This document shows, one piece after another, positions 14,514-15,401 of a stretch of 15,401 nt of DNA. Where the stretch lies: positions 1 to 15,401 of the forward strand of contig WRLS01000032.1 of assembly GCA_009776345.1 (NCBI GenBank), written 5' to 3'. Source of the DNA: Oscillospiraceae bacterium. Lineage in GTDB: Bacteria; Bacillota; Clostridia; Oscillospirales; Ruminococcaceae. The notes under the pieces are model-generated. The model made no database searches. It was given only the letters and a program-made list of their open reading frames with translations, and was not told where the DNA came from. The translations under genes and the position numbers were made by a program. Numbering within the stretch: the first letter of the stretch is position 1; each line of letters opens with the position of its first letter.

Positions 14514-15245
14514 ATGAGCCGTAAACCGGTCATCGGCATAACCCCGCTCTATAACCTTGAGCATAACTTCCCATGGATGCAGGTGGATTATCTTGACGCG
14601 GTCGCGGCGGCGGGCGGGCTGCCGGTTGTTCTGCCGAGCCGCACAGGCGGGGATGCCGGCGCGCTGTTGGACCTCGCGGATGGCGTGCTATTCACCGGTG
14701 GGCCGGACATCATGCCGCACCTTTACGGCGAGCAGCTTATCCCGCAGTGCGGCAAATGCTCTCCCCTGCGGGATGAAATGGAAATACCGCTGGCATACGA
14801 AGCCGCATCGCGGAGGATACCAATAGTGGGCATATGCCGCGGGATACAGACTATCAATGCAGCACTGGGCGGAACGCTTTACCAGGATATACCAACACAG
14901 CACAAAAGCGATACCCCCGTACTGCACAGCCAGGAAAACCACATCGAAAAGGCGTGGCCAAGCCATAAAGTCACGGTACAAAAGGGCAGCCTGCTGCACA
15001 AAGCGGCAGGGGAAGATACGCTGACGGTAAACAGTATGCACCATCAGGCTGTGAAAAATATTGCCCCCGGTTTTAAAGCTACGGCATGGTCGGAGGACGG
15101 CATCATCGAGTGCATGGAGTACAGCGGCGATAGTTTTATTTTAGGCATACAGTGGCACCCCGAATGTATGCACAGGCGCGATGAGGCTTCGATGGAGATT
15201 TTCCGTGTGTTTATTGCTGCCGCTTCGGCCTTCGGCAGGATTTAG
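14514..15245 (+). CDS. Class I glutamine amidotransferase-like hydrolase, PuuD/peptidase C26 family
   Basis: 243-residue enzyme of the gamma-glutamyl-gamma-aminobutyrate hydrolase type, which cleaves gamma-glutamyl amide bonds. The triad is visible: nucleophile Cys108 in VGICRGIQTINAALGGTLYQDI, and His215 and Glu217 in IQWHPE. GVLFTGGPDIMPHLYGE and NSMHHQAVKNIAPG are PuuD-family blocks and argue against TrpG or GMP synthase. AAAGGA precedes the ATG. It is the first and only gene visible behind the T-box, so its expression should rise when charged tRNA-Trp falls, if the specifier is read correctly. The natural substrate is unknown. The stop codon lies in AGGATTTAG, a repeat-like stretch, as in the flavodoxin-like gene. 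Confidence 0.9.
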   Translation: MSRKPVIGITPLYNLEHNFPWMQVDYLDAVAAAGGLPVVLPSRTGGDAGALLDLADGVLFTGGPDIMPHLYGEQLIPQCGKCSPLRDEMEIPLAYEAASRRIPIVGICRGIQTINAALGGTLYQDIPTQHKSDTPVLHSQENHIEKAWPSHKVTVQKGSLLHKAAGEDTLTVNSMHHQAVKNIAPGFKATAWSEDGIIECMEYSGDSFILGIQWHPECMHRRDEASMEIFRVFIAAASAFGRI

Positions 15246-15401
15246 GTTTTAGGGTAGGGGCGGGGTTTTCCCGCCCGTAATTCCCCTCCTTGGAGGGGTG
15301 GCAGGCGGCGCAGAGCGCCGCAGGTTTTAGGATTTAGGTTTCAGGTTTTAGGAAAAGGACGACACGACAATTTTTTTCCTTCCTAAATCCTCAATCCTAA
15401 A
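15236..15401. repeat. Repeat mosaic, including copy D
   Basis: In order: a TTAGG unit overlapping the puuD-like stop (15236-15254), hairpin GGGCGGG/CCCGCCC (15258-15276), hairpin CCCCTCC/GGAGGGG (15283-15298), hairpin GCGGCGC/GCGCCGC (15305-15321), then copy D of the TTAGG inverted-repeat element (15321 to the window end). Copy D is identical to 2537-2575 over 39 nt, has an AAAGGACGACACGACAATT core and a TCCTAAATCCTCAATCC right arm. It may run beyond the window. No gene is seen here. Confidence 0.85.

Noticed and set aside
14514..15245. Idea that the Trp T-box target is anthranilate synthase component II (TrpG)
   Set aside because: The sequence has PuuD-type blocks (GGPDIMPHLYGE, GICRGIQTINAALGG, HHQAVKNIAPG) rather than the TrpG signatures, and no trpE partner is visible.

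Overview
The window looks like chromosomal DNA of a GC-moderate Clostridia member, probably an Oscillospiraceae/Ruminococcaceae-like anaerobe. This is inferred from strong AAGGAG-type ribosome sites, TTGACA/TATAAT promoters, a T-box leader, a DUF421–DUF4363 pair, CheV, an LctP-type lactate permease, a noncanonical sortase-type tail (NPNTG) and heavy seeding of intergenic hairpin repeats. No phage, transposase, rRNA, tRNA or CRISPR array is visible.

Layout. Positions 1-227 hold two copies of a 48-bp hairpin repeat. An FGGY sugar kinase (minus strand, 228-1829) is divergent from a flavodoxin-like reductase (1978-2553), which is followed by an L-lactate permease (2649-4292). The 457-bp gap at 4293-4749 contains no gene: it is a patchwork of repeat modules and hairpins ending in the terminator of a small secreted, sortase-type protein (minus, 4750-5280). 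Divergent from that lies a DUF421/DUF4363 membrane pair (5406-6460), a second repeat element, and purine nucleoside phosphorylase (6677-7498).

From 14091 down to 7482 the minus strand carries a long co-directional block: cheV, glgP, mntA-hepT toxin-antitoxin, a CBM9-like protein, rnhB, yraN and an M19 dipeptidase. From glgP onward gaps are 12 bp or less or the genes overlap, so they are probably co-transcribed. The AT-rich mntA-hepT module looks like an insertion into this operon. The dipeptidase converges on and overlaps the nucleoside phosphorylase by 17 bp.

At the right end, a consensus promoter back-to-back with the cheV promoter drives a full T-box leader whose specifier codon reads UGG (tryptophan). 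It controls a PuuD-like class I amidotransferase (14514-15245).

The two most distinctive signals are (i) the tryptophan-type T-box in front of a gamma-glutamyl hydrolase-like gene, and (ii) a modular repeat family. One 76-bp double-hairpin module of that family appears in opposite orientations inside near-identical flanks, and repeat copies supply or abut the stop codons of four plus-strand genes.
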